In this document: piece after piece, positions 1 through 8,551 of the stretch
How the letters are laid out: each line of letters starts with the position of its first letter
How positions within the stretch are numbered: position 1 is the stretch's first letter
Origin: Microbacterium marinum
Lineage (GTDB): Bacteria; Actinomycetota; Actinomycetes; Actinomycetales; Microbacteriaceae
DNA length: 64,000 bases
Reading direction: 5' to 3'
NCBI RefSeq assembly: GCF_014204835.1
Contig: NZ_JACHMD010000001.1
Span: forward strand, 1,984,001 to 2,048,000
Notes under the pieces: generated by a model
Told to the model about the DNA's origin: nothing
Database searches by the model: none
Seen by the model: only the letters and a program-made list of their open reading frames with translations
Translations under genes and position numbers: made by a program

Positions 1-1
1 C

Positions 2-382
2 GTCGGCGCGCGCAGCAACCTCCAGGACAACGTGTCTCTGCACGTCGACGCCGCGCACCCGGTGGACATCGGCGACGACGTGTCGGTCGGTCACAACGCC
101 GTCGTGCACGGATGCCGCATCGGCGACGGATCGCTGATCGGGATGGGCAGCGTCGTGCTCTCCGGCGCGGTCATCGGCGCCGGATGCCTCATCGCCGGGG
201 GAGCGGTGGTCCTCGAGGGCACCGTCGTGCCCGACGGTTCGCTCGTCGCCGGCGTGCCGGCGAAGGTGCGCCGGGCCCTCACGGACGACGAGCGCGCGGG
301 GCTGCTCCGCAACGCGGCCGTGTACCTCGCGCACGTGACCGCGCACTCCGAGGCGACCGACTCGTGTCCAGCTGATTCATAA
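2..382 (+). CDS. Hexapeptide-repeat (gamma-carbonic anhydrase-like) protein, 3' part only
   Basis: The gene runs in from the left edge of the window, so its start is not visible. The visible 126 codons are a left-handed beta-helix: successive hexapeptide turns such as IGDDVS, IGDGSL and IGAGCL, then the short C-terminal tail after VAGVPAKVRRAL that is typical of this fold. The histidine-rich stretch VSVGHNAVVHG (about visible residues 28-38) resembles the metal-binding part of gamma-carbonic anhydrase-like proteins (YrdA/PaaY group). Carbonic anhydrase activity is not proven by this; an acyltransferase is the alternative. It ends 23 bases before lnt on the same strand. It is not close enough to the paa genes to call it paaY. 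Confidence 0.8.
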   Translation, partial: VGARSNLQDNVSLHVDAAHPVDIGDDVSVGHNAVVHGCRIGDGSLIGMGSVVLSGAVIGAGCLIAGGAVVLEGTVVPDGSLVAGVPAKVRRALTDDERAGLLRNAAVYLAHVTAHSEATDSCPADS

Positions 383-405
383 GACGACTGGGGGATGCTC
401 GGAGG

Positions 406-1971
406 ATGCCCGAGCCCGTCCGTCCGCTGCTGTCGATGTGGTGGGCGATTCCGGTCGCGGTCGCCGGCGGAGCCGTGCTCGATCTCGCCTTCCCCGACGT
501 CGGCCTCTGGCCGCTGGCGTTCGTCGGCGTCGCCCTGTCGCTTCTCACCCTCATCGGCCGGTCGATCGGGGGATCGATGCTCGTGGGGGCCGCCTTCGCG
601 GCATCCTTCTACCTGCTCCACATCGAGTGGATCACCCGCTACCTCGGTCCCGTGCCGTGGTTCGCCCTCGCCGGTGTCGAGACCGTGCTGAGTGCGGTCG
701 CCGCGGCGTTCCTCACGCTCGCGTATCGCTGGCTGCCGCAGCTGCTCCCGGGTGCCTGGGGACGGGTGCTGGCCCTTCCGGCGCTGGTCGCGGCCGCCTG
801 GACCGCGCGGGAGCAGTTTCTCGGCTCGTGGCCGTACACGGGCTTTCCCTGGGGGCGCCTCGGGATGAGCCAGTCGGAGAGCCCGCTGGCGGAGCTCAGC
901 TCGTGGCTGGGGGTCAGTGGACTCTCCTTCGCGATGGTGTTCGTGACCGCCGCGGGCATTGAGGCCGTCCGGATGCGGGTGTGGCGGCACGCGACGCTCG
1001 CCCTCCCCGCCGTCATCGGTGCGCTGGTGCTCGTGCTGATCCCGCAGTTCCCGACGGTGGATGCCGGGTCGATGCGCGTCGGAGCGGTGCAGGGCAACGG
1101 ACCCTCGGGCTACTTCGACGAACGCGAGCCCTACGCCGTCTTCCAGGCGCAGCTCGACGGCACCGCGCCGCTGATCGGCGAGGATCTCGACGTGCTGCTG
1201 TGGCCTGAGGGCGGCATCGATGCCGACCCGATCGGCAATCGCTCGGTCGGACGCGCGCTCGATGATCTGTCGGAGGAGCTGGACGCGCCCCTCATCGTGA
1301 ACGGTGCGACGGAGCGGGGCGAGCACATCTACAACACGTCGCTGCTGTGGCGCGCCGGGGCCGACGGACCGCTCGCCATCCACGACAAGGCGAACCCCGT
1401 GCCGATGGGGGAGTACGTCCCCGACCGGTGGTTCTTCGAGGCGCTCGCGCCCGACCTCATCGGGCGCATCCAGCGCGAGTACACCCCCGGCACGAACGCC
1501 CCGTTCTTCGACGTCGACGGCGTCGGCGTCGGTCTCGCGATCTGCTTCGACGTCATCTACGACGACGTGATCTGGGACGGCGCGAACGAGGGCGCCCAGG
1601 TGTACATGTTCCAGACCAACAACGCGGACTTCCGTGGCACCGACGAGAACCTCCAGCAGCTCGGCTTCGCACGGATGCGTGCCATCGAGACCGGGAGGTC
1701 GGTCGTCAACATCTCGACGGTGGGCACCAGTCAGGTGATCGCGCCCGACGGCTCCGTGATCGACGCGCTGGCGGCGGACACGAGCGGTGCGCTCCTCGTC
1801 GACGTGCCGTTGCGCTCAGGCCTCACCGCCGGCGTCGTCCTCGGCCCGGCCGTGCAGTGGCTCCTGGGCTGGCTCGCCCTGCCGACCCTGGCGCTGTGCG
1901 GCATCCTCGTGCGGGCCAGACGGCACACGAAAGCGGCGCCGCCCGCGAAGGACGGCGCCGCTCAGGTGTGA
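406..1971 (+). CDS. lnt: Apolipoprotein N-acyltransferase
   Basis: 521 aa. Lnt adds the third acyl chain to the N-terminal cysteine of lipoproteins in the membrane. The first about 220 residues form several hydrophobic membrane helices. The nitrilase-like domain follows with a visible catalytic triad: Glu268 in LLWPEGG, Lys328 in IHDKANPVPMGEY and Cys380 in GLAICFDVIYD. One more membrane helix lies near the C-terminus (about 480-510). The ATG chosen follows directly on a GGAGG, so the ribosome site is unusually close; the next ATG, 10 codons on, is possible. A hairpin overlaps its 3' end, facing rbpA. It complements lgt, encoded at 42.8-43.8 kb. Confidence 0.93.
   Translation: MPEPVRPLLSMWWAIPVAVAGGAVLDLAFPDVGLWPLAFVGVALSLLTLIGRSIGGSMLVGAAFAASFYLLHIEWITRYLGPVPWFALAGVETVLSAVAAAFLTLAYRWLPQLLPGAWGRVLALPALVAAAWTAREQFLGSWPYTGFPWGRLGMSQSESPLAELSSWLGVSGLSFAMVFVTAAGIEAVRMRVWRHATLALPAVIGALVLVLIPQFPTVDAGSMRVGAVQGNGPSGYFDEREPYAVFQAQLDGTAPLIGEDLDVLLWPEGGIDADPIGNRSVGRALDDLSEELDAPLIVNGATERGEHIYNTSLLWRAGADGPLAIHDKANPVPMGEYVPDRWFFEALAPDLIGRIQREYTPGTNAPFFDVDGVGVGLAICFDVIYDDVIWDGANEGAQVYMFQTNNADFRGTDENLQQLGFARMRAIETGRSVVNISTVGTSQVIAPDGSVIDALAADTSGALLVDVPLRSGLTAGVVLGPAVQWLLGWLALPTLALCGILVRARRHTKAAPPAKDGAAQV
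1932..1962. terminator. Hairpin between lnt and rbpA (bidirectional)
   Basis: A perfect 10-bp inverted repeat (AGCGGCGCCG / CGGCGCCGCT) with an 11-base loop lies inside the last codons of lnt, 14 bases from the rbpA stop. The two genes converge with only 4 bases between them, so this hairpin can end transcription from both sides. There is no T-tract. Confidence 0.5.
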
Positions 1972-1975
1972 AGGG

Positions 1976-2338
1976 TCAGGCGCTCAGGCGCTCGCCACGA
2001 CGTTCCCGAAGAAGCGCGAGGCGCTCCTCGAGGAGCTCTTCGAGCTCGGGGACGGTGCGGCGCTCGAGCAGCATGTCCCAGTGGGTACGGGCGGCCTTGT
2101 CGCCGGAGTGGTCGACCTCGGCGACGGTGTCGCCGATACGACGAAGCGCTTCGGCGCCGCACGTGCGGCACTCCCAGGCCTCGGGGACCTCGGCATCGGC
2201 CGCGAAGGTCATGACCGTGTCACGCTCGCACTGCGTGCAGACGTACGTGTGGTTGGTGCGCTCTACGAATACGACGCCCTCTTCGCTCTGTAGGCTCGAA
2301 GCGCCGAGACGCATGCCGCGAAGGCTGCGATCTGCCAT
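1976..2338 (-). CDS. rbpA: RNA polymerase-binding protein RbpA
   Basis: 120 aa, the usual length. RbpA is an actinobacterial protein that binds RNA polymerase beside the principal sigma factor and stabilises open promoter complexes. Visible marks are the N-terminal MADRSLRGMRLG tail, a core with two Cys pairs (Cys34/Cys37 and Cys57/Cys60, the arrangement of zinc-binding RbpA in Streptomyces), and the C-terminal sigma-interaction helix with RRTVPELEELLEERL. It converges on lnt. The upstream gap holds a possible SigR-type promoter. Confidence 0.95.
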   Translation of the reverse strand: MADRSLRGMRLGASSLQSEEGVVFVERTNHTYVCTQCERDTVMTFAADAEVPEAWECRTCGAEALRRIGDTVAEVDHSGDKAARTHWDMLLERRTVPELEELLEERLALLRERRGERLSA

Positions 2339-2365
2339 TGTGTGGTCCTCTCGTCAACCTTCAGG

Positions 2366-2394
2366 TATAACGAACTCACCTGTGGAGTTCATCC
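2366..2394 (-). promoter_or_regulatory. Possible SigR/SigH-type promoter of rbpA
   Basis: On the minus strand GGATG (2394-2390) is followed by exactly 18 bases and then GTTAT (2371-2367). Thiol-stress sigma factors of the SigR/SigH group recognise GGAAT, a spacer of about 16-18 bases, and GTT, and rbpA of Streptomyces is known to have such a promoter. The match is inexact in the -35 box. Confidence 0.35.
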
Positions 2395-2419
2395 GAACGA
2401 CCGGCTCCGGCCGCCGTTT

Positions 2420-3232
2420 TCACAGCCGATGTTCAGGACTTCCGGGTAGTGAATCGGTTCCTCTCCCGCGCACGAGGGTGTGCACCGCGAGCGCCGCGTC
2501 GTCGGACACGATTCCATCGACCCCGAGGGCGACGAGGCGAACCATCTCCTCGGGGTCATTGACCGTCCAGACGTGGACTTCGACTCCCGCCTCGTGCGCT
2601 GCGGCGATCAGGCGCGGCGTGACGATACGGATGCCGCGATGTCGCACCGGCACCTGGAGAGCATCCACCGAGTCGAGTGCGGATCGCGCGAGTGTCCGCA
2701 GCCCCGTCCTCGCGCCGAGGAGGACGCGGGCGAGCGTGGCGGAACCGGCCGATGTCGCCGGATCCCCACCCTTCGCACGCGCCGCCTCGAGGGCCGCGCG
2801 GCGACGATCGTCGGAGAAGCTCGTCACGAGCACCCTGTCGGCATGCCGCGCGACGAGGCGTCCGACCTCCGTGGCGGCGGCCGCAGCCTTCACATCCAGA
2901 TTGAAGCGGGCGTCGGGGAAGGCATCGAGGGCGTCGCTCAGCGTCGCCAGGCCGCCCCGCGTCGACATGATCTCCGACAGCTCGCGGGAGGTCACGTCGG
3001 CGACCGGTCGCGGATCACCCGTGACGCGACTCAGATCGTCGTCGTGAAAGAGGACGACGACACCGTCTGACGTCAGGTGGCAATCGGATTCGAGGTAGAC
3101 CGTGCCCGCGGCGCGAGCTGCCGCCAGCGCGGCCACGGAATTCTCGGCGACGTTCTCAGAATCATGCGGGACGAACCCGCGGTGGGCGAGGACGCGGGGG
3201 AGGGTCTGCCCGGCGAACCACGGATGGCTCAT
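2420..3232 (-). CDS. Glycerophosphodiester phosphodiesterase family protein
   Basis: 270 aa. The family hydrolyses glycerophosphodiesters to glycerol 3-phosphate and an alcohol on a TIM barrel. The N-terminus carries the signature: His17-Arg18 in LAHRGF, Glu48 and Asp50 in YLESDCHL, and His63-Asp64 in LFHDDDLS. A later part ending WTVNDPEEMVRLVALGVDGIVSDD is typical of the GDPD C-terminal half. No signal peptide is visible, so it is probably cytoplasmic. The start overlaps the stop of the SPFH gene by 4 bases (ATGA), so the two are translationally coupled behind nfeD. The substrate cannot be read from sequence. Confidence 0.9.
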   Translation of the reverse strand: MSHPWFAGQTLPRVLAHRGFVPHDSENVAENSVAALAAARAAGTVYLESDCHLTSDGVVVLFHDDDLSRVTGDPRPVADVTSRELSEIMSTRGGLATLSDALDAFPDARFNLDVKAAAAATEVGRLVARHADRVLVTSFSDDRRRAALEAARAKGGDPATSAGSATLARVLLGARTGLRTLARSALDSVDALQVPVRHRGIRIVTPRLIAAAHEAGVEVHVWTVNDPEEMVRLVALGVDGIVSDDAALAVHTLVRGRGTDSLPGSPEHRL

Positions 3233-4164
3233 GCCGGCGGTGCGGGGGGAGGCGTCTTGCCGCCGAATGCCGTGCTGAAGGACTTCAGCGCGTCGGTGAA
3301 CTCGCTGGGGATGATCCAGAGCTTGCTCGACGAGCTCTCGCTGATCTTCGGCAGCGTCTGGAGGTACTGGTAGGCCAGCAGCTTCTCGTCGGGGTTGCCC
3401 TTGTGGATGGCGTCGAACACTGACTGGATCGCTTCCGCCTCGCCCTGGGCACGCAGGACAGCGGCCTGCTTGTCACCCTCCGCGCGGAGGATCTCCGCCT
3501 GGCGGCGACCTTCGGCCTCGAGGATCTGCGACTGCTTGGAGCCCTCCGCGGTGAGGATCGCGGCGCGGCGGTCCCGCTCGGCGCGCATCTGCTTCTCCAT
3601 CGAGTCCTGGATCGACACGGGCGGGTCGATGGCCTTCAGCTCGACGCGCGAGACGCGGATGCCCCACTTGCCGGTCGCTTCATCGAGCACCACGCGGAGC
3701 TGCGTGTTGATGTTGTCGCGACTGGTCAGCGCCTCTTCGAGGTTGAGGCCGCCGACGACGTTGCGGAGCGTGGTGGTGGTGAGCTGCTCGACGGCACCGA
3801 GGTAGTTGTTGATCTCGTACGTTGCCGCGCGGGCATCGGTGACCTGGAAGTAGACGACGGTGTCGATCGAGACGACGAGGTTGTCTTCGGTGATGACCGG
3901 CTGCGGCGGGAACGACACCACCTGCTCGCGCATGTCGACGAGCGGCAGCAGGCGGTCGATGAACGGGATCAGGATGTTCAGGCCGGGGGAGAGTGTGCGC
4001 TGGTAGCGGCCGAGCCGTTCCACGACCCCCGAGTAGGCCTGGGGGATGATCCGGATCGAGCGGAACAGCACCACCACGACGAAGATCGCGATGACGACCA
4101 GCAGGACGACGATGAAGATCTGGCCGACGAAGGCGCCGACGTTCACGCTGAGGGGGAGGGTCAT
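3229..4164 (-). CDS. SPFH/Band 7 (stomatin-like) membrane protein
   Basis: 311 aa. One N-terminal membrane helix (about residues 10-33) is followed by an SPFH domain (about 35-215) with the stomatin hallmark LSPGLNILIPFIDR, and then a long charged helix of repeated A-E-G-x-x-Q units (about 215-265) that would form a coiled coil. Such proteins assemble into large rings at the membrane and usually work with an NfeD partner and sometimes a protease. The nfeD gene lies directly upstream with a 4-base overlap, as expected for this pair. It resembles the QmcA/HflK-like proteins; the exact client is unknown. Confidence 0.9.
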   Translation of the reverse strand: MTLPLSVNVGAFVGQIFIVVLLVVIAIFVVVVLFRSIRIIPQAYSGVVERLGRYQRTLSPGLNILIPFIDRLLPLVDMREQVVSFPPQPVITEDNLVVSIDTVVYFQVTDARAATYEINNYLGAVEQLTTTTLRNVVGGLNLEEALTSRDNINTQLRVVLDEATGKWGIRVSRVELKAIDPPVSIQDSMEKQMRAERDRRAAILTAEGSKQSQILEAEGRRQAEILRAEGDKQAAVLRAQGEAEAIQSVFDAIHKGNPDEKLLAYQYLQTLPKISESSSSKLWIIPSEFTDALKSFSTAFGGKTPPPAPPA

Positions 4165-4631
4165 GCGGGGGTCCCTTCTTCGGGCGCGACCACAACGGTG
4201 GCGCCGCGGACGGCGGTGACGGTCACGCGTTGACCTGGTGCGACGGATGCGGAGGCGTCGGCGAGGCGGGCGGTCCAGGTCTCACCGTTGTCGAGCTTCA
4301 CCGCTCCGTCGCCGTCGGTGAAGGCGCCGACGACGCGCGCCGACATCCCGGTGAGCGCGTCGACGTTCGTGGGTATGTGCTGGCTCGAGCGGTGAAGCGC
4401 TCGCAGCAGAAGCGGCCGGATCGTGAACAGGAGCAGTGCCGCGACACCTGCGGCCGCGAGAACCTGGAGCCACCATTCGCCGCCGAGCAGGTTCACGCCG
4501 AGGCCCCCGATCAGCGTTCCCGCGGCGAGCATCAGGAAAGTGAACTCGAGGGTCAGCAGCTCGATGATGACGAAGACGACGGCCAGCACCAACCAGCCGA
4601 TCCACAGGTACTGGACGAGATCCGGCAACAC
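4161..4631 (-). CDS. NfeD family membrane protein
   Basis: 156 aa from a GTG at 4631, which has GGAG 6 bases upstream; the frame is open further upstream but that part looks non-coding. Membrane helices lie at about residues 8-30, 33-52 and 55-75, followed by a soluble C-terminal OB-fold domain (about 90-150) containing VDALTGMSARVVGAF and the GQRVTVTAV strand. This is the short NfeD type without the ClpP-like protease domain. It overlaps the SPFH gene by 4 bases, and NfeD OB domains are known partners of SPFH proteins. A possible -10 box, TAGGGT, lies at 4668-4663 on the minus strand. Confidence 0.85.
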   Translation of the reverse strand: MLPDLVQYLWIGWLVLAVVFVIIELLTLEFTFLMLAAGTLIGGLGVNLLGGEWWLQVLAAAGVAALLLFTIRPLLLRALHRSSQHIPTNVDALTGMSARVVGAFTDGDGAVKLDNGETWTARLADASASVAPGQRVTVTAVRGATVVVAPEEGTPA

Positions 4632-4767
4632 GGCGGCTCCTTCCCCGGGGGCGTGTCCTCGCACCCTACCAACGGCTCCCCGGGCGGAGGGGGAACGGGC
4701 CCGATTGATAGGGTCGAATCGAGCGTGCCCCGGCTCGCGTCGCCCGTCCCCACCCGCAGGAGATCTC

Positions 4768-5529
4768 ATGTCCCACCCGCTTCCGTCCGGCTCGCTTGCA
4801 GGGAAGACCGCTCTGGTCACGGGGTCCTCGCGAGGCATCGGCGCCGACACCGCGCGCTACCTCGCTCAGGCCGGGGCGAACGTCGTCATCAACTTCCGCA
4901 ACAAGGCTCCGCGGGCCGAGAAGCTCGCTGCGGAGCTGCGTGAACTCGGCGTCGAGGTGCTCACCGTGGGAGCGGATCTGACCGATGCGGCATCCGTGGC
5001 TGAGATGTTCCGCGCCGTCGAAGAGCGCTTCGGCGCTCTCGACGTGCTCGTCCTGAACGCCTCCGGCGGGATGGAGGGTGGCATGGCTGCGGACTACGCG
5101 CTGACACTGAACCGCGACGCGCAGGTGGGCGTCCTCGAGGCGGCCACCCCGCTGATCCCTGCGGGCGGACGGGTCGTCTTCGTGACCAGCCACCAGGCGC
5201 ACTTCATCGAGACCACGCCGACCATGCCCGAGTACGAGCCGGTCGCGCGCTCGAAGCGGGCCGGCGAAGACGCCCTCCGCGAGCGGATCCCCGCGCTGAC
5301 CGAGGCGGGCATCGAGTTCGTCGTCGTTTCCGGTGACATGATCGAGGGCACGATCACTGCCACCCTCCTCGAGCGTGCCAACCCCGGCGCCATCGAGGCA
5401 CGCCGCGAATCGGCAGGCAAGCTCTACAACGTCTCGGAGTTCGCGGCCGAGGTCGCCCTCGCCGCCGTCGAGCCGGTCCCGGCAGATAACACGCGGCTCA
5501 TCGGCGACGTCAGCTCGTTCGGCGCCTGA
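4768..5529 (+). CDS. SDR family oxidoreductase with displaced catalytic tyrosine
   Basis: 253 aa from the ATG at 4768, which has AGGAG 6-10 bases upstream. The Rossmann dinucleotide site is clear (TGSSRGIG, about residues 18-25), with a NASGG motif near 100. The catalytic segment is odd: canonical SDRs have Tyr-x-x-x-Lys, but here Lys163 (ARSKRAG) has Val159 four residues before it, and the nearest tyrosine is Tyr156. A serine (VTSHQ) is present. So it may be an atypical or non-oxidoreductase SDR. It is followed 2 bases later by the S9 peptidase and probably shares its transcript; a TAGGGT -10-like box lies at 4709-4714. The substrate is unknown. Confidence 0.85.
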   Translation: MSHPLPSGSLAGKTALVTGSSRGIGADTARYLAQAGANVVINFRNKAPRAEKLAAELRELGVEVLTVGADLTDAASVAEMFRAVEERFGALDVLVLNASGGMEGGMAADYALTLNRDAQVGVLEAATPLIPAGGRVVFVTSHQAHFIETTPTMPEYEPVARSKRAGEDALRERIPALTEAGIEFVVVSGDMIEGTITATLLERANPGAIEARRESAGKLYNVSEFAAEVALAAVEPVPADNTRLIGDVSSFGA

Positions 5530-5531
5530 TC

Positions 5532-7514
5532 GTGCGGCCCCTCGACATCCAGACCCTCGTCACGGTCGGACGCCCGACCGTCGACCCCGCGGGCACCGTC
5601 GCCGTCTTCGCCACCTCCCGGCCCGACGTCGCCGCGAACCGGAACGTCGGTCAGCTGTGGCGGGTCGACCTCCCGGGCGGGACGCCCCGGCGACTCACGC
5701 AGGGTGTGGCCGACGCCGCTCCGCGCTTCAGCCCCGACGGCGCCGTCGTGGCCTTCCTGCGCGCGGACGCGAAGGGCAAGCCGCAGATCCACGTTCTGCC
5801 GGTCGCCGGTGGCGAGCCGGTTCAAGCGACCGACGCGCCCGGTGGCGTGTCCGACTACGCCTGGTCACCCGACGGCACCCGCTTCGCATACCTCTCTCGC
5901 GTCGTCGAGGAGGGCCGATACGGTTCGATCGACGGGCTGGATGCCACGGCGGAATCCCCGCGGCGGGTGACCGGCGTTCGCTGGCACGCCAACGGCCTCG
6001 GCTACATCGCCGATCGGCCCGCGCACCTCTTCGTGATCGACGTGCCCGACATCGCGGGGGAGCCTCTCTACGAGCCCGCCGCCGCGGTCGGCATCCGCCC
6101 CGACGCAGGGGCCGTCCGGGCGCAGGCCCGTGCCCTCACGTCGGGGACGGCTTCCCACAGTGGGGTTGTCTTCACGCCGGACGGCGCCGAGGTGCTGACC
6201 GTCACGGAGGAGATCGAACTCGACGCCCGCGACCTGGCCTCCCACGTGATCGCGGTTTCCGTGGACAGCGGCGCCGTCCGTGACGTGCTGTCGACAGCTG
6301 CACGCCTCTCGGTGTCGGAGGTGGCGATCGCCGCTGACGGCACGGTCGCGCTGCTCGCATCCGACGTGGGCCCTTCCGGCACGGACTTCGTCGCCCCGGG
6401 GGTCGGCCTGTGGCTCCTCGGCCCCGACGGCCCCGCCCCTGTGACCGACGCGGAGAGCGTCGACCTCGGCGAGGTCGGATCGCACGTCACCGCCATCGGG
6501 GACGACTTCCTCGTTCACCGCCGCGCCCGTGGGCGCGTGCATCTCGAGCGTCTCGGTCGGGACGGCTCCCGTCAGGTGGTCGTGGACGGTGACGTCGAGG
6601 TGAACGGTCATGCGGTGGGAGGCGATCGCATCGTGGTCGCCGTCTCCCGCCCGGGCTCGCTGGGCGAGCTGGAGCTCGTCGGGAGTGGGTCTCTGACCGA
6701 CTTCGGCGCCAGCGCCCGCGCGACGGACGTCGTGACCCCGGTCGAGGCGGAGATCAGCGGGCGCGACGGATACCCGGTGCACGGATGGGTCGCGACGCCG
6801 CAGGGCGAAGGTCCGCATCCGGTCATCCTGATGATCCATGGTGGCCCGTATGCCCAATACGGCATACACCTGTTCGACGAGGTTCAGACGCTGGTCACGG
6901 CGGGGTACGCGGTCGTCTACTGCAACCCGCGCGGCAGCGCCGGCTACGGACGGGCTCACGGGCGCAGCATCCGTCACCGCATGGGGACGCTCGACATGCA
7001 CGACGTGCTGGACTTTCTGGACGCAGCCGTTCACGCAGACGACAGCCTCGACGGTGCGCGCGTCGGGATCATGGGTGGTTCCTACGGCGGCTACCTCACC
7101 GCGTGGACCATCGCGCACGATCACCGCTTCGCGGGTGCCATCGTCGAGCGCGGATTCCTCGATCCGGTCTCCTTCGCGGGGACGAGCGACATCGGGTCGT
7201 TCTTCGGCCACGAGTACGTGGGGGAGGAGCCGGCGCAGATGGCGGCCCAGAGCCCGATGGCCGTCGTCGACCAGGTGACGACCCCGACCTTCGTCGTGCA
7301 CGCAGAGCTCGATTTCCGCTGCCCGCTCGAGCAGGCGACGCGCTACTACTCCGCCCTGCGCCGCCAGGGGACGCCCGCAGAGATGCTGATCTTCCCGGGT
7401 GAAAACCACGAACTGACCCGTTCCGGCCAGCCCCGCCACCGTGTGGAGCGTTTCGATGCCGTCCTGGAGTGGTGGGCGCGGTATCTGCCCGTCACGCTCA
7501 GCGCCGCCGACTGA
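5532..7514 (+). CDS. S9 family peptidase (prolyl oligopeptidase / acylaminoacyl-peptidase type)
   Basis: 660 aa, GTG start 2 bases after the SDR stop. The first about 400 residues look like a beta-propeller, with repeats such as APRFSPDGAVVAFL and DYAWSPDGTRFAYL. The last about 260 residues are an alpha/beta hydrolase with a visible triad: Ser517 in GGSYGGY, Asp594 in ELDFRCPLE and His626 in ENHEL. HGGPYAQYG (about 435-443) supplies the oxyanion hole. Such enzymes cleave short peptides in the cytoplasm. No signal peptide is seen. It converges with the AEC transporter gene, with 3 bases between the stop codons. Confidence 0.93.
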   Translation: MRPLDIQTLVTVGRPTVDPAGTVAVFATSRPDVAANRNVGQLWRVDLPGGTPRRLTQGVADAAPRFSPDGAVVAFLRADAKGKPQIHVLPVAGGEPVQATDAPGGVSDYAWSPDGTRFAYLSRVVEEGRYGSIDGLDATAESPRRVTGVRWHANGLGYIADRPAHLFVIDVPDIAGEPLYEPAAAVGIRPDAGAVRAQARALTSGTASHSGVVFTPDGAEVLTVTEEIELDARDLASHVIAVSVDSGAVRDVLSTAARLSVSEVAIAADGTVALLASDVGPSGTDFVAPGVGLWLLGPDGPAPVTDAESVDLGEVGSHVTAIGDDFLVHRRARGRVHLERLGRDGSRQVVVDGDVEVNGHAVGGDRIVVAVSRPGSLGELELVGSGSLTDFGASARATDVVTPVEAEISGRDGYPVHGWVATPQGEGPHPVILMIHGGPYAQYGIHLFDEVQTLVTAGYAVVYCNPRGSAGYGRAHGRSIRHRMGTLDMHDVLDFLDAAVHADDSLDGARVGIMGGSYGGYLTAWTIAHDHRFAGAIVERGFLDPVSFAGTSDIGSFFGHEYVGEEPAQMAAQSPMAVVDQVTTPTFVVHAELDFRCPLEQATRYYSALRRQGTPAEMLIFPGENHELTRSGQPRHRVERFDAVLEWWARYLPVTLSAAD

Positions 7515-7517
7515 TCG

Positions 7518-8450
7518 TCAGGTCGCGGGCCCGAGGAGGACGACGACGAGGAACAGCACGGGCACGCACCCGATCGTCGTCAGGAAGACGGTGTCGCGCG
7601 CGATGGTCTCGCCGACCCGGTACCGCTGCGCGTAGTTGAAGACGTTCTGTGCCGTCGGCAGCGCGGCGAGCACGGTGACCACGAGCACCTCCTGCGCCGA
7701 CAGTCCGAACGCGAATGTCGCGAGGGCCCACGCGACCACCGGCATGGCGATCAGCTTCAGCGCCGTCGCCGCGAGGATGTCGCGCCGCCGACCGGAGGGC
7801 CCGAGCACGCGCTGGCCGTGCAGGGAGATGCCGTAGCTGATCAGCAGGACCGGCACGGCGGCGTTCGCCACGAGATGGAGCGGATCCATCACGATCGCGG
7901 GCAGGCGCAGCTCGAGCGCGGCGGCGAGCGTTCCCAGCGCCGACCCCACGACGATCGGGTTCGTGATGGTTCGCCTGATGATGGGCCATGGGCGCCGAGA
8001 GCTGCTGGAGGTCACGGCCTCGAAGATGGCCATCGTGATTGGGGTCAGCACGAGGAGTTGGAAGAGGATGACGGGCGCCGGGAAAGCCGCGCTCCCGAGC
8101 ACGTACAACGAGAGCGGGATGCCGATGTTGTTGGAGTTCACCTGTCCGGCGGAGAGCGCGCCGATGAGGGTCTCGCCGGCGCTGCGTCGCCACAAGAATC
8201 GCGCGATCGGCGCATAGAGCAGGAACACGATGACGGCGGTGAGGGCAGACACGGGGAGCAACGCCGAGAAGAGGGTTCTCACATCCGCTTCGGACAGCAC
8301 CACGAACAGCAGGAATGGACTGAGGACGAAGAACGTCAGGCGCCCGAGGACCTGGCCGCCGGTGGGACCGAGCAGGTCGATGCGGCCGATCACCCACCCG
8401 ACGGTGATCGCGACGCCGACCACGACGAATCCGGTCAGCACTTCGAGCAC
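7518..8450 (-). CDS. AEC family transporter (auxin efflux carrier fold)
   Basis: 310 aa and hydrophobic throughout, with about ten membrane helices. The N-terminus (GFVVVGVAITVGWVIGRI) and the central QVNSNNIGIPLSLY motif (about residues 110-123) match the AEC family, whose bacterial members export or import organic acids. The GTG start lies exactly 6 bases after a TAGGCT box and has no good ribosome site, which suggests a leaderless message. It is divergent from the unknown membrane-anchored protein. The substrate cannot be told. Confidence 0.88.
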   Translation of the reverse strand: MLEVLTGFVVVGVAITVGWVIGRIDLLGPTGGQVLGRLTFFVLSPFLLFVVLSEADVRTLFSALLPVSALTAVIVFLLYAPIARFLWRRSAGETLIGALSAGQVNSNNIGIPLSLYVLGSAAFPAPVILFQLLVLTPITMAIFEAVTSSSSRRPWPIIRRTITNPIVVGSALGTLAAALELRLPAIVMDPLHLVANAAVPVLLISYGISLHGQRVLGPSGRRRDILAATALKLIAMPVVAWALATFAFGLSAQEVLVVTVLAALPTAQNVFNYAQRYRVGETIARDTVFLTTIGCVPVLFLVVVLLGPAT

Positions 8451-8462
8451 CCTTCGAGCCTA
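8451..8462 (-). promoter_or_regulatory. Leaderless promoter of the AEC transporter
   Basis: TAGGCT (8462-8457 on the minus strand) and then exactly 6 bases to the GTG start at 8450. The geometry matches actinobacterial leaderless genes, where the -10 box lies about 7 bases before a start codon that is also +1. No clear -35 box. Confidence 0.5.
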
Positions 8463-8551
8463 AGCCGACCGCCGCAGCGCAGGAGACCGGGGGAGGAGCC
8501 CTCGGTGCACGCTGTCGGGACCGCCACCACGCCGTGAGGGATGATGGAGGG

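Noticed and set aside
91..1383. 430-codon frame opposite lnt
   Set aside because: Low-complexity Arg/Glu/Pro translation overlapping a clear lnt gene on the other strand.
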